From: Hyphomicrobiaceae bacterium
GTDB lineage: Bacteria; Pseudomonadota; Alphaproteobacteria; Rhizobiales; Hyphomicrobiaceae
DNA: 64,000 nt
NCBI GenBank assembly: GCA_022844275.1
Contig: JALHMB010000010.1
Span: forward strand, 1 to 64,000
Direction: 5' to 3'
Positions within the stretch are counted from its first letter, which is position 1. Each line of letters opens with the position of its first letter. Both the position numbers and the translations under genes were made by a program. Shown here piece after piece: positions 1-9,094 of the stretch. Below the pieces are notes generated by a model. The model was given only the letters and a program-made list of their open reading frames with translations, was not told where the DNA came from and searched no databases.

Positions 1-239
1 GACACGCCGTCGAGCGAGAGGACCAGATCGGGTCCGCGCAGGGAGCCATAGACGCGCCACAAGGCATCGGCGAGCGAAATGCCCGATAGAGGGAGGCCGA
101 TCCAGCCGAGCGCGGCAAGCAACCAATGGCCGTTCTGTATGACGTACCAGGAGAGGGTAAGTCCTCCGGCAGACACCGCCGCGTAGCGCAGCAGGCGCCA
201 GAACGAGTACCGGACTTCGAGTGTCTTCCTGTCATCCAT
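1..239 (-). CDS. Partial small membrane protein, paralogue of the adjacent gene
   Basis: The gene runs off the left edge, so only about the first 79 residues are visible, beginning MDDRKTLEVRYSFWRLL. Two hydrophobic stretches at about residues 16-34 and 39-57 look like a membrane hairpin, followed by PDLVLSLDGV. That last segment matches SVITVSPRGV at the same distance after the two membrane segments in the neighbouring upstream gene, so the two genes look like tandem paralogues. A GTG two codons upstream is an alternative start. Small proteins of this layout (two membrane helices, then a beta-rich PH-like domain) resemble the STM3941-type family. The function is unknown. Confidence 0.7.
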   Translation of the reverse strand, partial: MDDRKTLEVRYSFWRLLRYAAVSAGGLTLSWYVIQNGHWLLAALGWIGLPLSGISLADALWRVYGSLRGPDLVLSLDGV

Positions 240-323
240 CGACACGAGCGTGCTCCAGCGCGCAGATCCTGCGGCGCCACTGCTTCCTATATCGCGATGG
301 GAAGAGCAAGCAGGTGGTCGCGC

Positions 324-842
324 TCAGCCTCGATCGCCGCGCGCGCGTTGCCAGTAGGCCGTGATCGTCTCCAGCAGGGCATCATGACCCATTCTGAGGC
401 CCTGGGAGGCAATGCAGAGACCGTCGGCGCCGACAGCGGCATTAGCCTTGCGCGTGAGGCGCGCGAGATGCGTCAGATGCAACGTGCGCTCGATGGCCGG
501 ATCGACGGCGAGCACGATGGCCGGCTGGTTGTACGCCGACCAGGTCGAGATGCCGTTGATGGCCGACCAGGGCACGATGTCGGAGGCGACGCGCGTGTCG
601 CACACGCCGCGCGGCGAGACTGTGATCACCGACCCCGTGAGTGTGAGCAGGCGCCAGATGGCGACCGCCAGCATCGCGCCGAAGAAGAGGACGCCGAACC
701 AGCCGATCGCCTGCACCGTCCACTGCGGCTGGAGCGCCAGGAACCACGATGTCGCGACGAGCGCGCCGCCGGCCGCGATGAGACCCACCATGCGCCAGGG
801 CGATTGCTTGATCTCGATCGTGCGGGTCGTATCGATGGCCAT
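324..842 (-). CDS. Two-TM membrane protein with PH-like C-terminal domain (STM3941-like)
   Basis: The protein has 172 residues from the chosen ATG (MAIDTTRTIEI). The frame is open further upstream, but that start would overlap the SDR gene. Membrane segments lie at about 18-36 and 46-66. The following beta-rich region carries SPRGVCDTR and VPWSAINGIS, typical of proteins that fold into a bacterial PH-like domain after two helices. It lies 85 bp upstream of a paralogous partial gene on the same strand and 47 bp downstream of the SDR gene. No enzymatic motif is visible and the function is not known. The family assignment (STM3941-like) is by recollection of pattern only. Confidence 0.65.
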   Translation of the reverse strand: MAIDTTRTIEIKQSPWRMVGLIAAGGALVATSWFLALQPQWTVQAIGWFGVLFFGAMLAVAIWRLLTLTGSVITVSPRGVCDTRVASDIVPWSAINGISTWSAYNQPAIVLAVDPAIERTLHLTHLARLTRKANAAVGADGLCIASQGLRMGHDALLETITAYWQRARGDRG

Positions 843-889
843 GCGAGCCAGCCCGGAGAGTACCCAGCCAGGAGCACGTTCAGCGCCGA

Positions 890-1663
890 TCAACGCCGAT
901 ACTGACCGCCCCCGTCCATGTCGATGACCGTGCCCGAGAGATACGCCACTTGCGGCGCCGCGAGCATGACCGTCAGTGCTGCTACTTCTTGCGGTTCTTT
1001 GAGGCGGCCGAATGGCAGCGTACCGAGCACCTCCTCCCAGCGGCTCTCGTCGCCGAAGGTGGTTTTTGCGCGGGTCTTGCTGAGCGTCATGATGCGGTCC
1101 GTGCGCGTCGCTGCCGGGTTGATGCCGAACACGCGTACGCCGAAGTCGGCGGCGCCCGCGCCAACGCCCTTCGTGAAGGCATTAAGCCCGGCATTGCCCA
1201 TGGAGCCGCAGATATAGTCCCACCGCGGCGCCGGCCCGGCCATGCCGATGATGTTGATGATGGTGCCCGCCTTGCGTGGCTTCATCTGCTGCAGTGCCAT
1301 CTGCGTCATGTGCACGTAGCCCATGACCTTGAGCGCCCAGGCTTCGGTCCATTTGGCCATGCTCATATCGAGAATGCTACCGCCGGGAATGGCGCCCGCA
1401 TTGTTCACGAGGATGTCGATGTCGGGAAAGCGCGCCATGGTGCTCTCGCGTGCGGTTTCCTGCGAGAGGTCGGCGGCGTGCGTCGTGACGTTGGCCTGAT
1501 GGCGCGAGCGAATGTCGTTCGCCGCAGCAGTGAGCGCATCGGCGCTGCGCGAGACGAGAATGACGTCGGCGCCCTCCGCGGCAAAGGCTTCGCCGATAGC
1601 GACGCCGATGCCCTTCGATCCGCCCGTGACGAGCACTTTCTTGCCGGCAAGCTGCAGGTCCAT
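890..1663 (-). CDS. SDR-family oxidoreductase with degenerate catalytic site
   Basis: This is a 257-residue classical short-chain dehydrogenase/reductase fold. The nucleotide-binding motif TGGSKGIG (13-20) and the structural motif NNAG (87-90) are intact. The catalytic tetrad is not. By alignment with the usual YxxxK-A-G-L-x-AFT pattern, the Lys position is Asn157 and the Tyr position is Gly153 (GSMGNAGLNAFTKG), and the usual Ser is Gly140. Tyr150 lies close by but three residues off register. It is the last gene of an operon with the AtuA-like and DUF4387 genes, suggesting a role in the same acyl or terpenoid degradation pathway. With these replacements it may be a non-classical SDR or a binding protein. 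Family certain, reaction uncertain. Confidence 0.85.
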   Translation of the reverse strand: MDLQLAGKKVLVTGGSKGIGVAIGEAFAAEGADVILVSRSADALTAAANDIRSRHQANVTTHAADLSQETARESTMARFPDIDILVNNAGAIPGGSILDMSMAKWTEAWALKVMGYVHMTQMALQQMKPRKAGTIINIIGMAGPAPRWDYICGSMGNAGLNAFTKGVGAGAADFGVRVFGINPAATRTDRIMTLSKTRAKTTFGDESRWEEVLGTLPFGRLKEPQEVAALTVMLAAPQVAYLSGTVIDMDGGGQYRR

Positions 1664-1696
1664 GGTCGTCCTCCAGTAGAGAATTTTGCTGCGCGA

Positions 1697-3088
1697 TCAG
1701 CCGATGGTTTCGATCGAGACTGGAAAGAGTGGTGCGAGGTCGTCGACTTGCATGATGTGATAGATGCTGAAGCGATAGGCGTCACCGGCCGTCATCTCCG
1801 GCGGCGTGAAGGGAAAGCCGAGATTGCCGGCTGTCGAGATACGCCCGGGGAAAGGTGCGTGCAGCAGATACTGCTTGGCGCTTGCGGCGACGGCGCGCGC
1901 TTCTTCCTCGGTCTCGGCAATGCATTCGACGAGCACGCCGACTTCCTCCGGCACCGTCGTCACCGGCTGGCCGCCGACCACGCCGAGGCCATAGAAGCGG
2001 AAGAAAAGCTCGTAGGGCCGCTTCGGATTGGGCGGGACAAGCTCGCGCACCATGGCTTCGACGCTCGCCGCGATCTCCTGCGACTTGGCGATAAACACGG
2101 GATCTGTCGAGCCTGCGACGAGCACGGCCCGCGCACCGATGCGCGTTGCGCCCTCGATCTTCACCGTGAATTGCGTAGCCGGCTCCCAGCGGCCGCCTGA
2201 CACGCGCACGCGGCGCTCGTCCACGGCCTCGTATTTGGCATCGGCGAGATAGAGCACACCCTCGGGCTCGGCGACGCAGAGAGGATCGGCCTGCTCATAG
2301 AGACTGTGCGCGGCAACGGACATGGGCGTCGCGCGCCGGTTCGGATTCATGCTTTCGAGGACGAAGCTCTCGCCTTCGAGCGTGCCGAGCATGGCATCGC
2401 GCCCGCCACCCTCGCAGCAGAGCGAGGCGCACTCGATGATCTTGGCCATCTGCAAGGCCGGGCCGACGGGGAAGCCCAGGCGCTGCGGAAGTGTCGCGTA
2501 GATGGCCGTATCGCAGGCGCGGCCGGCGATGATGATGTCCGGCTCGAGGTCGATGGCGCGTTGGAAGGCTTCCATGCCCATCTGGCCGACAATGCGCGCG
2601 GCGCCATCGACGTCGGCTTCGGTGAGCGCGGCGATCGGGCCGATGGAGGTGACCTTGCGGGCGCGCACCGCGGCCTTCACGACATCGCGCGGCATCTCGG
2701 CGCGAATGGTGGCGACGCGGAAATGAAGATCGTTCTCGCGCGCTATCTCGCGGACGATCTCCATGGTGCCGGCAAGATGCGGATCGCCGCCGCCGGTCCC
2801 AGCCGTGCCGAGGATGAAGGGAATCCGGTTCCTCACCGCGCCGGTGATTGCGAGGCCGAGATCGCGCTTCGATGAGCGCCGCGCGGTCGCGAGCTGCCCC
2901 GCGCCGAGGTAGTAGGGACCGGGGTCGACGGAACCCATGTCGGCGCCGATGAGATGCGGCTTTCTTGCGAGCCCGGCGCGGAAGGCCGGCTCAGGGATGC
3001 CATAGCCGAGCTGGCCGGAGGCGGAGAGGATGCGCAGAGGACCCTTCTCGCGCTTCCAGGCGTCGATGGTGGAGGCGAAGGCGCTCAT
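1697..3088 (-). CDS. AtuA-like acyclic terpene utilisation protein (DUF1446)
   Basis: The protein has 463 residues and matches the DUF1446/AtuA family. It has an N-terminal domain with the glycine-rich segment ILSASGQLGYG (20-30), then IGADMGSVDPGPYYLG, then GTAGTGGGDPHL, and a long central part ending in IAGRACDTAIYA. In Pseudomonas, AtuA is required for growth on citronellol and related acyclic terpenes, but its biochemical activity is unclear. The start overlaps the stop of the upstream DUF4387 gene by 4 bp (ATGA), so the two are translationally coupled. DUF1446 and DUF4387 are commonly found together or fused. The downstream SDR gene follows after 33 bp. The substrate cannot be read from the sequence. 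Confidence 0.85.
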   Translation of the reverse strand: MSAFASTIDAWKREKGPLRILSASGQLGYGIPEPAFRAGLARKPHLIGADMGSVDPGPYYLGAGQLATARRSSKRDLGLAITGAVRNRIPFILGTAGTGGGDPHLAGTMEIVREIARENDLHFRVATIRAEMPRDVVKAAVRARKVTSIGPIAALTEADVDGAARIVGQMGMEAFQRAIDLEPDIIIAGRACDTAIYATLPQRLGFPVGPALQMAKIIECASLCCEGGGRDAMLGTLEGESFVLESMNPNRRATPMSVAAHSLYEQADPLCVAEPEGVLYLADAKYEAVDERRVRVSGGRWEPATQFTVKIEGATRIGARAVLVAGSTDPVFIAKSQEIAASVEAMVRELVPPNPKRPYELFFRFYGLGVVGGQPVTTVPEEVGVLVECIAETEEEARAVAASAKQYLLHAPFPGRISTAGNLGFPFTPPEMTAGDAYRFSIYHIMQVDDLAPLFPVSIETIG

Positions 3089-3381
3089 ATCTCGACATCC
3101 AGAATGGGGCGATGCTGCTGGGCGCCGTAGACGTCGGTATCGCCAGGTGTGCCGGCGATGATGCGGCGCGGCAGCACGATCTTGATCGCGTTGGCGGCCG
3201 GATAGGGAATGATCTCGGCATCGGCGACATTGAAGCGCTGGGCGATCACGGCCGCCTTGAGGCTCGGCGCGGCGAGCGCCCGCTCATACATCTCGCGCGT
3301 GTCGAACATGAGATCGAGTGTGACCTGGGTCGGCCCGGCGTTCTTCGAGCGAATGACGCGCGCGGCATCGATCAGCTTCAT
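3085..3381 (-). CDS. DUF4387 domain protein, partner of the AtuA-like protein
   Basis: This is a 98-residue protein, the normal length for a stand-alone DUF4387 domain, with no signal peptide or membrane segment. It begins MKLIDAARVIRSKNAGPTQV and contains the family-like stretch LDLMFDTREMYERAL. It is the first gene of a three-gene operon (DUF4387, AtuA-like, SDR) and overlaps the AtuA-like gene by 4 bp. In other genomes the two domains occur as fusions, so the products probably form one complex. No catalytic role has been assigned to the domain. Confidence 0.8.
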   Translation of the reverse strand: MKLIDAARVIRSKNAGPTQVTLDLMFDTREMYERALAAPSLKAAVIAQRFNVADAEIIPYPAANAIKIVLPRRIIAGTPGDTDVYGAQQHRPILDVEI

Positions 3382-3468
3382 GGGCGTTTCCCGGATTGTT
3401 GTTGCTTAAGTCCGCACATTTTGCGCAGCGGATGAAGCGCCGCGCAATGCCTAACAGGTGCAAAGCAG

Positions 3469-3498
3469 CAGGCCCGCAGCGCAGGGCGTGCGGGCCTG
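3469..3498 (-). terminator. Hairpin terminator downstream of purF
   Basis: A perfect 10-bp stem (caggcccgca / tgcgggcctg) with a 10-nt loop lies 30 bp after the purF stop. On the purF strand it is followed by a modestly T-rich stretch (CTGCTGCTTTGC), so it is a plausible intrinsic terminator with a weak U tract. It also separates purF from the next operon on the same strand. Confidence 0.6.
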
Positions 3499-3527
3499 GG
3501 AATTCACGAGATGACGAGAAGTCGGTT

Positions 3528-5018
3528 TCAGCTCACTTCGGCGAGAAGAGAGAGCTGGTAGCCGTTCGAGCCGTCGCGGTCGACGAGGCGCGTGGGGTAG
3601 TTGCCAGTAAAGCAATGATCGGTGAACTGCGGGTTCTTTGCGTCACGGCGGTCGAAGCCCATGGCACGGTAGGTACCGTCGATTGATAGGAATGCGAGGC
3701 TGTCGGCGCCCATGAAGTCGCGCATTTCCTCGACGGACATGTTGGCGGCCAGCAGCTCGGTCGTGCGCGGCGTGTCGATGCCGTAGAAATCCGGATGCTT
3801 GATCGGCGGGCTCGAGATCCGCATGTGGACCTCCTTGGCGCCGGCATCGCGGATCATGGTGACGATCTTCTTCGAGGTCGTACCGCGTACGACGCTGTCG
3901 TCGATGAGGACGACGCGGGCGCCGCGGATGACGCCGACGTTGGCCGAGTGCTTCAGCTTGACGCCGAGGGCGCGGATGCGCTGCTCGGGCTCGATGAACG
4001 TGCGGCCGACGTAGTGGTTGCGCACGATTCCGAGCTCGTAGGGAATGCTCGAGAACTGCGAATAGCCGATGGCCGCCGGCACGCCCGAGTCCGGGATCGG
4101 CACGATCACGTCGGCCGGCACGAGCGACTCGCGCGCGAGCTCGATGCCGAAACTCTTGCGGACGTCATAAACACTTCGCCCGCCGGAGATGGAGTCTGGG
4201 CGGGCGAAATAGATGTACTCGAAGATGCAAGGGCGAGCCGGGCGTTTGGGGAAGGGGCGATGGCTCTCGACACCCTCCGACGTAATAATCACCACCTCGC
4301 CGTTGTCGATCTCGCGCACGAATTGGGCGCCGACGATGTCGAGCGCGCAGGTCTCGGAGGCGAGCACGTAGGCTTCGCCGAGCTTGCCGAGGACGAGCGG
4401 GCGGATGCCGACGGGATCGCGGGCGCCGATCAGCATGTCGTTGGTGAGGCAGACGAGCGAATAGGCGCCTTCGATCTGCAGCAGCGCGTCGATGAAGCGC
4501 TCGACGATGCGGCGCTTCCGCGAGCGGGAAATGAGATGGAGGATGACCTCGGTGTCCGAGGTCGACTGGCAGATGGCGCCCGAAGAGACGAGTTCCTGGC
4601 GGAGCGTGAGAGCGTTGGTGAGATTGCCGTTGTGGGCGACGGCGAAACCGCCCGTGTCGAGGTCGGCAAAGAGCGGCTGTACGTTGCGGAGGACGACGTC
4701 GCCAGTCGTCGAGTAGCGGTTGTGGCCGACGGCCATGCGACCCCTGAGGCGCTCGATCACGCTCGCCTTAGAGAAGTTGTCGCCCACCAGACCTAAGCGG
4801 CGCTCCTGATTGAAGCGCGTGCCGTCGTAAGTAACGATGCCGCAGCCTTCCTGGCCGCGGTGCTGGAGCGCGTGCATCCCGAGTGCAGTGACGGCGGCGG
4901 CGTCATCGTGACCGAATATGCCGAAGACGCCGCACTCCTCGCGGAGCCGGTCGCCATACCAGTCTGATTCTTCGGTTTGCAGCGGGTCGGCGTCCTGGGT
5001 CATAGGCACGGACATCAT
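3528..5018 (-). CDS. purF: Amidophosphoribosyltransferase
   Basis: This 496-residue enzyme is the first committed step of purine synthesis (PRPP + glutamine to phosphoribosylamine). Cys29 in REECGVFGIFG is the Ntn-type nucleophile, exposed after removal of a 28-residue propeptide. The glutaminase domain follows, with LQHRGQEGCG and GHNRYSTTG. The PRPP loop is VVLIDDSVVRGTTS in the type I PRTase domain. Compared with the Bacillus iron-sulphur enzyme, CIFEYIYF keeps one Cys, but the HPCFYG Cys is Asp (HPDFYGID) and the C-terminal CxxC is TDHC, so a 4Fe-4S cluster is unlikely. This pattern is, to my knowledge, usual in alphaproteobacteria. eno lies 181 bp upstream on the same strand. Confidence 0.97.
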   Translation of the reverse strand: MMSVPMTQDADPLQTEESDWYGDRLREECGVFGIFGHDDAAAVTALGMHALQHRGQEGCGIVTYDGTRFNQERRLGLVGDNFSKASVIERLRGRMAVGHNRYSTTGDVVLRNVQPLFADLDTGGFAVAHNGNLTNALTLRQELVSSGAICQSTSDTEVILHLISRSRKRRIVERFIDALLQIEGAYSLVCLTNDMLIGARDPVGIRPLVLGKLGEAYVLASETCALDIVGAQFVREIDNGEVVIITSEGVESHRPFPKRPARPCIFEYIYFARPDSISGGRSVYDVRKSFGIELARESLVPADVIVPIPDSGVPAAIGYSQFSSIPYELGIVRNHYVGRTFIEPEQRIRALGVKLKHSANVGVIRGARVVLIDDSVVRGTTSKKIVTMIRDAGAKEVHMRISSPPIKHPDFYGIDTPRTTELLAANMSVEEMRDFMGADSLAFLSIDGTYRAMGFDRRDAKNPQFTDHCFTGNYPTRLVDRDGSNGYQLSLLAEVS

Positions 5019-5199
5019 CGCTGCTGCTCCATCGCTGCCGGTTGAGCGCGGGATATGTGACGCTGCCTACTTCTATTCAAGTGAAGCGGCGGCGCCAATA
5101 CGCGGTCGTATATGTCAAATCGGTGTCAATAGCCACCCCCAACACGCAGCTCTTCCACGTGATATTGGCGGGGCAGTACATGATGTCGCGGGGGTGCCC

Positions 5200-6597
<1,398 letters not shown>

Positions 6598-6600
6598 CTA

Positions 6601-7275
6601 TTAGAGCCGCGAGCCGACCACCAGGGTCCAGAATGTCTTGAACTCGGTCTTGGGATCCTGGACGAGAGCGATGCCCATATGCTGGGCGTCGGCCTGGAGA
6701 AGGTTCTTGTTATGGCCGGGGCTCGTCTGCCAGCCCTTCATAACTTCGTCGAAGCTCGCCTGCCCGGTGCCGACGTTCTCGGCTGCCAGTTTTGCGTTAT
6801 ATCCGGCGCGCTTGACACGGTCCCAGGGGTTCGAGCCGTCGGAGCCGTAGTGCGAGATGCGGTCCCACTTGGCGAGGTCCTGAGCGTGCGCCCGGGCGGC
6901 CGCCGTCAGCTCGGCGTCGAGCTTGAGGGGCTTCAGACCATTGGCTTTGCGGTAGTTGTTGATCGCGTCGCGGGCGGTTTCGGGATTGAGGCCGGCGCGG
7001 GAGTAATCGCGGTCGGCAAGGGCGCCCTTGGGTGCGCGCTCGGAGGGATTGCCGACGGGAGCTGCAACGCTTGCAGGCGCAAGGCTCGCCGTGCGCTGGC
7101 GGCTGTCGACGCGGGTCGGAGTACGGGTTTCGAGGTCGCCGCCGAGCGAGGCCTGGCGACTGGATCTGGCTGCCATGGTTGGGCTTTCGGCGAAGCCCGA
7201 GGACAGCGTACTGGAATTCATGCCGCAACCGGTCGTCAAAAGCGCGACCGTAACCCCCGCCAGTACGCGATACAT
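6601..7275 (-). CDS. CAP/SCP-domain secreted protein, probable lipoprotein
   Basis: The protein has 224 residues. The N-terminus MYRVLAGVTVALLTTGCGMN is a short signal peptide ending in LTTGC. Cys17 could be lipidated, although the -3 residue is Thr rather than the usual Leu. A Ser/Arg-rich linker of about 75 residues is followed by a bacterial CAP domain (about 95-224) with AAARAHAQDLA, the ISHYGSDGSNPWDRV segment, AAENVGTGQ and WQTSPGHNKNLL, all typical of the YkwD-like subfamily. Bacterial members are envelope proteins of uncertain activity. A CtrA-like site sits 64 bp upstream of the start, hinting at cell-cycle control. Confidence 0.85.
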   Translation of the reverse strand: MYRVLAGVTVALLTTGCGMNSSTLSSGFAESPTMAARSSRQASLGGDLETRTPTRVDSRQRTASLAPASVAAPVGNPSERAPKGALADRDYSRAGLNPETARDAINNYRKANGLKPLKLDAELTAAARAHAQDLAKWDRISHYGSDGSNPWDRVKRAGYNAKLAAENVGTGQASFDEVMKGWQTSPGHNKNLLQADAQHMGIALVQDPKTEFKTFWTLVVGSRL

Positions 7276-7885
7276 GGCCTTAACTCCTGCCGTCCGACGC
7301 GCAACCCACCCAGCATCATTAACTATGCGACCGGGTGGTTAATTCGACGTTAAAGATACGCGCACGGAAATAGCTTCCCTCATTTTGGGGCACGGCGCCG
7401 GCGTGCAGATCCCCTGGACGAACCCGGAACTTCCGGCTTCGTCGCCTCTCCTGCATCGAGCGCGTGAAAACCCGTCCTGTGGACCATAAGAGATGGAATC
7501 TTCGTGACATTAATTGGGCCACGGAGCCGCACGCGTTAAATATAGTTCATGTCGGCCGTGGCCTGATGCGCGCACCCCAGGTCGGACGGCGCGAATCGGG
7601 GGCGATTTTACTTGGCGGATTTGTTGCGGTCTTCCAGAATGCTGTTGATTCTTCGCTGATTCGTCCGGGTTGAGGGGCCCGGCGGCAGAGGTCTCGCGAG
7701 GGAAACGAGAGATCCTGCCTTATAGCCGGCGGCACGTGCAGGGGCGTGCGCCAGCGGAGTTCCCCCACGTGCGTCGTGATGTGTGTGGTGTATGGCCGGG
7801 TCGCGTGTGACCACGGCCTGGAGCGCATTGTCGCCTGTGTTGAGGCAGCTCGGAGGCAGACGGCGGTTTGCTAGGGGGCAAGGAC
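7276..7885. other. Intergenic region between divergent genes, no gene recognised
   Basis: About 610 bp separate the CAP-domain gene from the ATPase operon. The part next to the CAP gene holds the CtrA-like site. The rest shows no reading frame with convincing codon use and no tRNA-like fold, and must carry the promoters for both directions. The last 15 bp contain a run of G (ctaggggg) that is the likely ribosome-binding site of the following gene. Confidence 0.5.
7339..7353. promoter_or_regulatory. Candidate CtrA-binding site (TTAA-N7-TTAA)
   Basis: The sequence ttaattcgacgttaa matches the full CtrA consensus spacing TTAA-N7-TTAA known from Caulobacter and Rhizobiales. It is 64 bp upstream of the CAP-domain gene, within promoter range. 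Such a match is uncommon by chance in GC-rich DNA but not impossible. Confidence 0.45.
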
Positions 7886-9049
7886 ATGGCGGTGGCGGTA
7901 CTGGATGCGCCTCGCGCGACACCGGCGCGGGTCGACGCGCTCCGGGTCGGCACGCTCGTGCTCGTGCGGATATCGATCGGCGAGGCCGGGGTTGGCGAGG
8001 CGGAACTTGCGCGGGATCTGCAACCTTTGGTCAGCCCCGTGGTCGAAGCCGGCGAATGGCGCCTGCTGCTCGGCCGCTTGGTTGCGGCGCATATCAAGGA
8101 TCAGCTCGTCGTTCGGCGGAACAACCGGCTGCACGCGACGACAGCGGGGCGGCGACAGGCGCGGCAGTTTCTGGGCGCCGATGTGACCGGAACCGACGAT
8201 TGGGCGGACGTGCGCGACGGCGCGCTCATGGCCCGCGCTCTCGGGACGCCGGGCCTGCCGGCGCGGCGCCTGAAGGCACTCGGCAAGATCGAGGGCTTGC
8301 GGCGCGCGATCGTGATCGCGGCGCACGGGCTCAAGCCGCGTGCTGCGGCAAGTGCTTCGCGAATGAGGAACGATCTCGCGCTGCTCGCGCTCGATCGCGC
8401 CTTCGGTAATCGCCTGCAGCGGGATCTCGGCTCCAAGTCGGGTCTCTCGGCGAAGGCTGCGCGCCTTCTCGCAGGTCAGCTTTCGGTGCGGCCGCGCGAT
8501 TTCGGCTCCGACAGCCGGCTCGTCGCGGGTCTCGCGGCCGAGGTGCTCGGCGTAACGAGCAGCACGCTGCCGGCGCTGCGTCTCGCGCTGCTACGCAAGT
8601 TCGTTGCGGGTGATATCGAGTGGCCGATAACCGTGCCCAAGGCGCAGGAGGCGCCCGCGAAGCCTGCGGCGCCGCCACCTGCGAGTACACCGGCCGTCGT
8701 GCAACAGTTGCGGCCGGCGCCAGCACCAGCTCCGGCGCCGACGGGCAAGCCGAGCCCTGAAGCGTTCGCGCGTGCGGTGAAAGATCTGGCACGGCCGCTT
8801 GCCGTCGGCGGATGGTCGGGCAGCCGCAAGGTCTACATCTCACAAGTCTGGGCCGCCGTGCAGGAACAGCACGCCGGTTGGGGACTGAGCGAGATCGAGT
8901 TCAAGGCGATGCTCACGGAAGCGCATCGCACGGGGCTTCTGGTGCTCGGCACATCGGATCTGCGCGACAAACGCGATCTCGACGAGATCCAGGCCTCAGC
9001 CACCGTTTTCAAGAACACGGTATGGCACTTCGTACGCATTGAAGAGTAG
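7886..9049 (+). CDS. Unrecognised two-module protein with C-terminal winged-helix-like domain
   Basis: The protein has 387 residues. The ATG is chosen because a G-rich ribosome-binding site (ggggg) lies 8 nt upstream; a TTG 18 bp earlier is possible. The N-terminal half (1-245) is helical, with EWRLLLGRLVAAHIKDQLVV followed by LHATTAGRRQA, which has the look of a winged helix. A Pro/Ala linker spans about 250-290. The C-terminal part (291-387), with KVYISQVWAAVQEQHAGWGL and EFKAMLTEAHRTGLLVLG, ends in VWHFVRIEE and also reads as a winged-helix domain. It sits 45 bp upstream of the large double ATPase and is almost certainly co-transcribed, so it may be a DNA- or partner-binding adaptor for it. 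I do not recognise the family. Confidence 0.75.
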   Translation: MAVAVLDAPRATPARVDALRVGTLVLVRISIGEAGVGEAELARDLQPLVSPVVEAGEWRLLLGRLVAAHIKDQLVVRRNNRLHATTAGRRQARQFLGADVTGTDDWADVRDGALMARALGTPGLPARRLKALGKIEGLRRAIVIAAHGLKPRAAASASRMRNDLALLALDRAFGNRLQRDLGSKSGLSAKAARLLAGQLSVRPRDFGSDSRLVAGLAAEVLGVTSSTLPALRLALLRKFVAGDIEWPITVPKAQEAPAKPAAPPPASTPAVVQQLRPAPAPAPAPTGKPSPEAFARAVKDLARPLAVGGWSGSRKVYISQVWAAVQEQHAGWGLSEIEFKAMLTEAHRTGLLVLGTSDLRDKRDLDEIQASATVFKNTVWHFVRIEE

Positions 9050-9094
9050 TCCCGCTGGGGCCAACACAAATTTGTGTCGAGGAAGAAGAAGAAC

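Noticed and set aside
950-2200. Long open frame antisense to the SDR and AtuA-like genes
   Set aside because: It is a GC-rich shadow frame with Arg/Ala/His-biased composition; the minus-strand genes have clear family motifs.
5113-5129. Two TTGACA boxes on the minus strand, five bases apart, upstream of purF
   Set aside because: Neither has a plausible -10 hexamer at 16-18 bp, so I did not call a promoter.
7464-7673. 69-codon frame in the region before the ATPase operon
   Set aside because: No ribosome-binding site, no conserved look and poor codon use.
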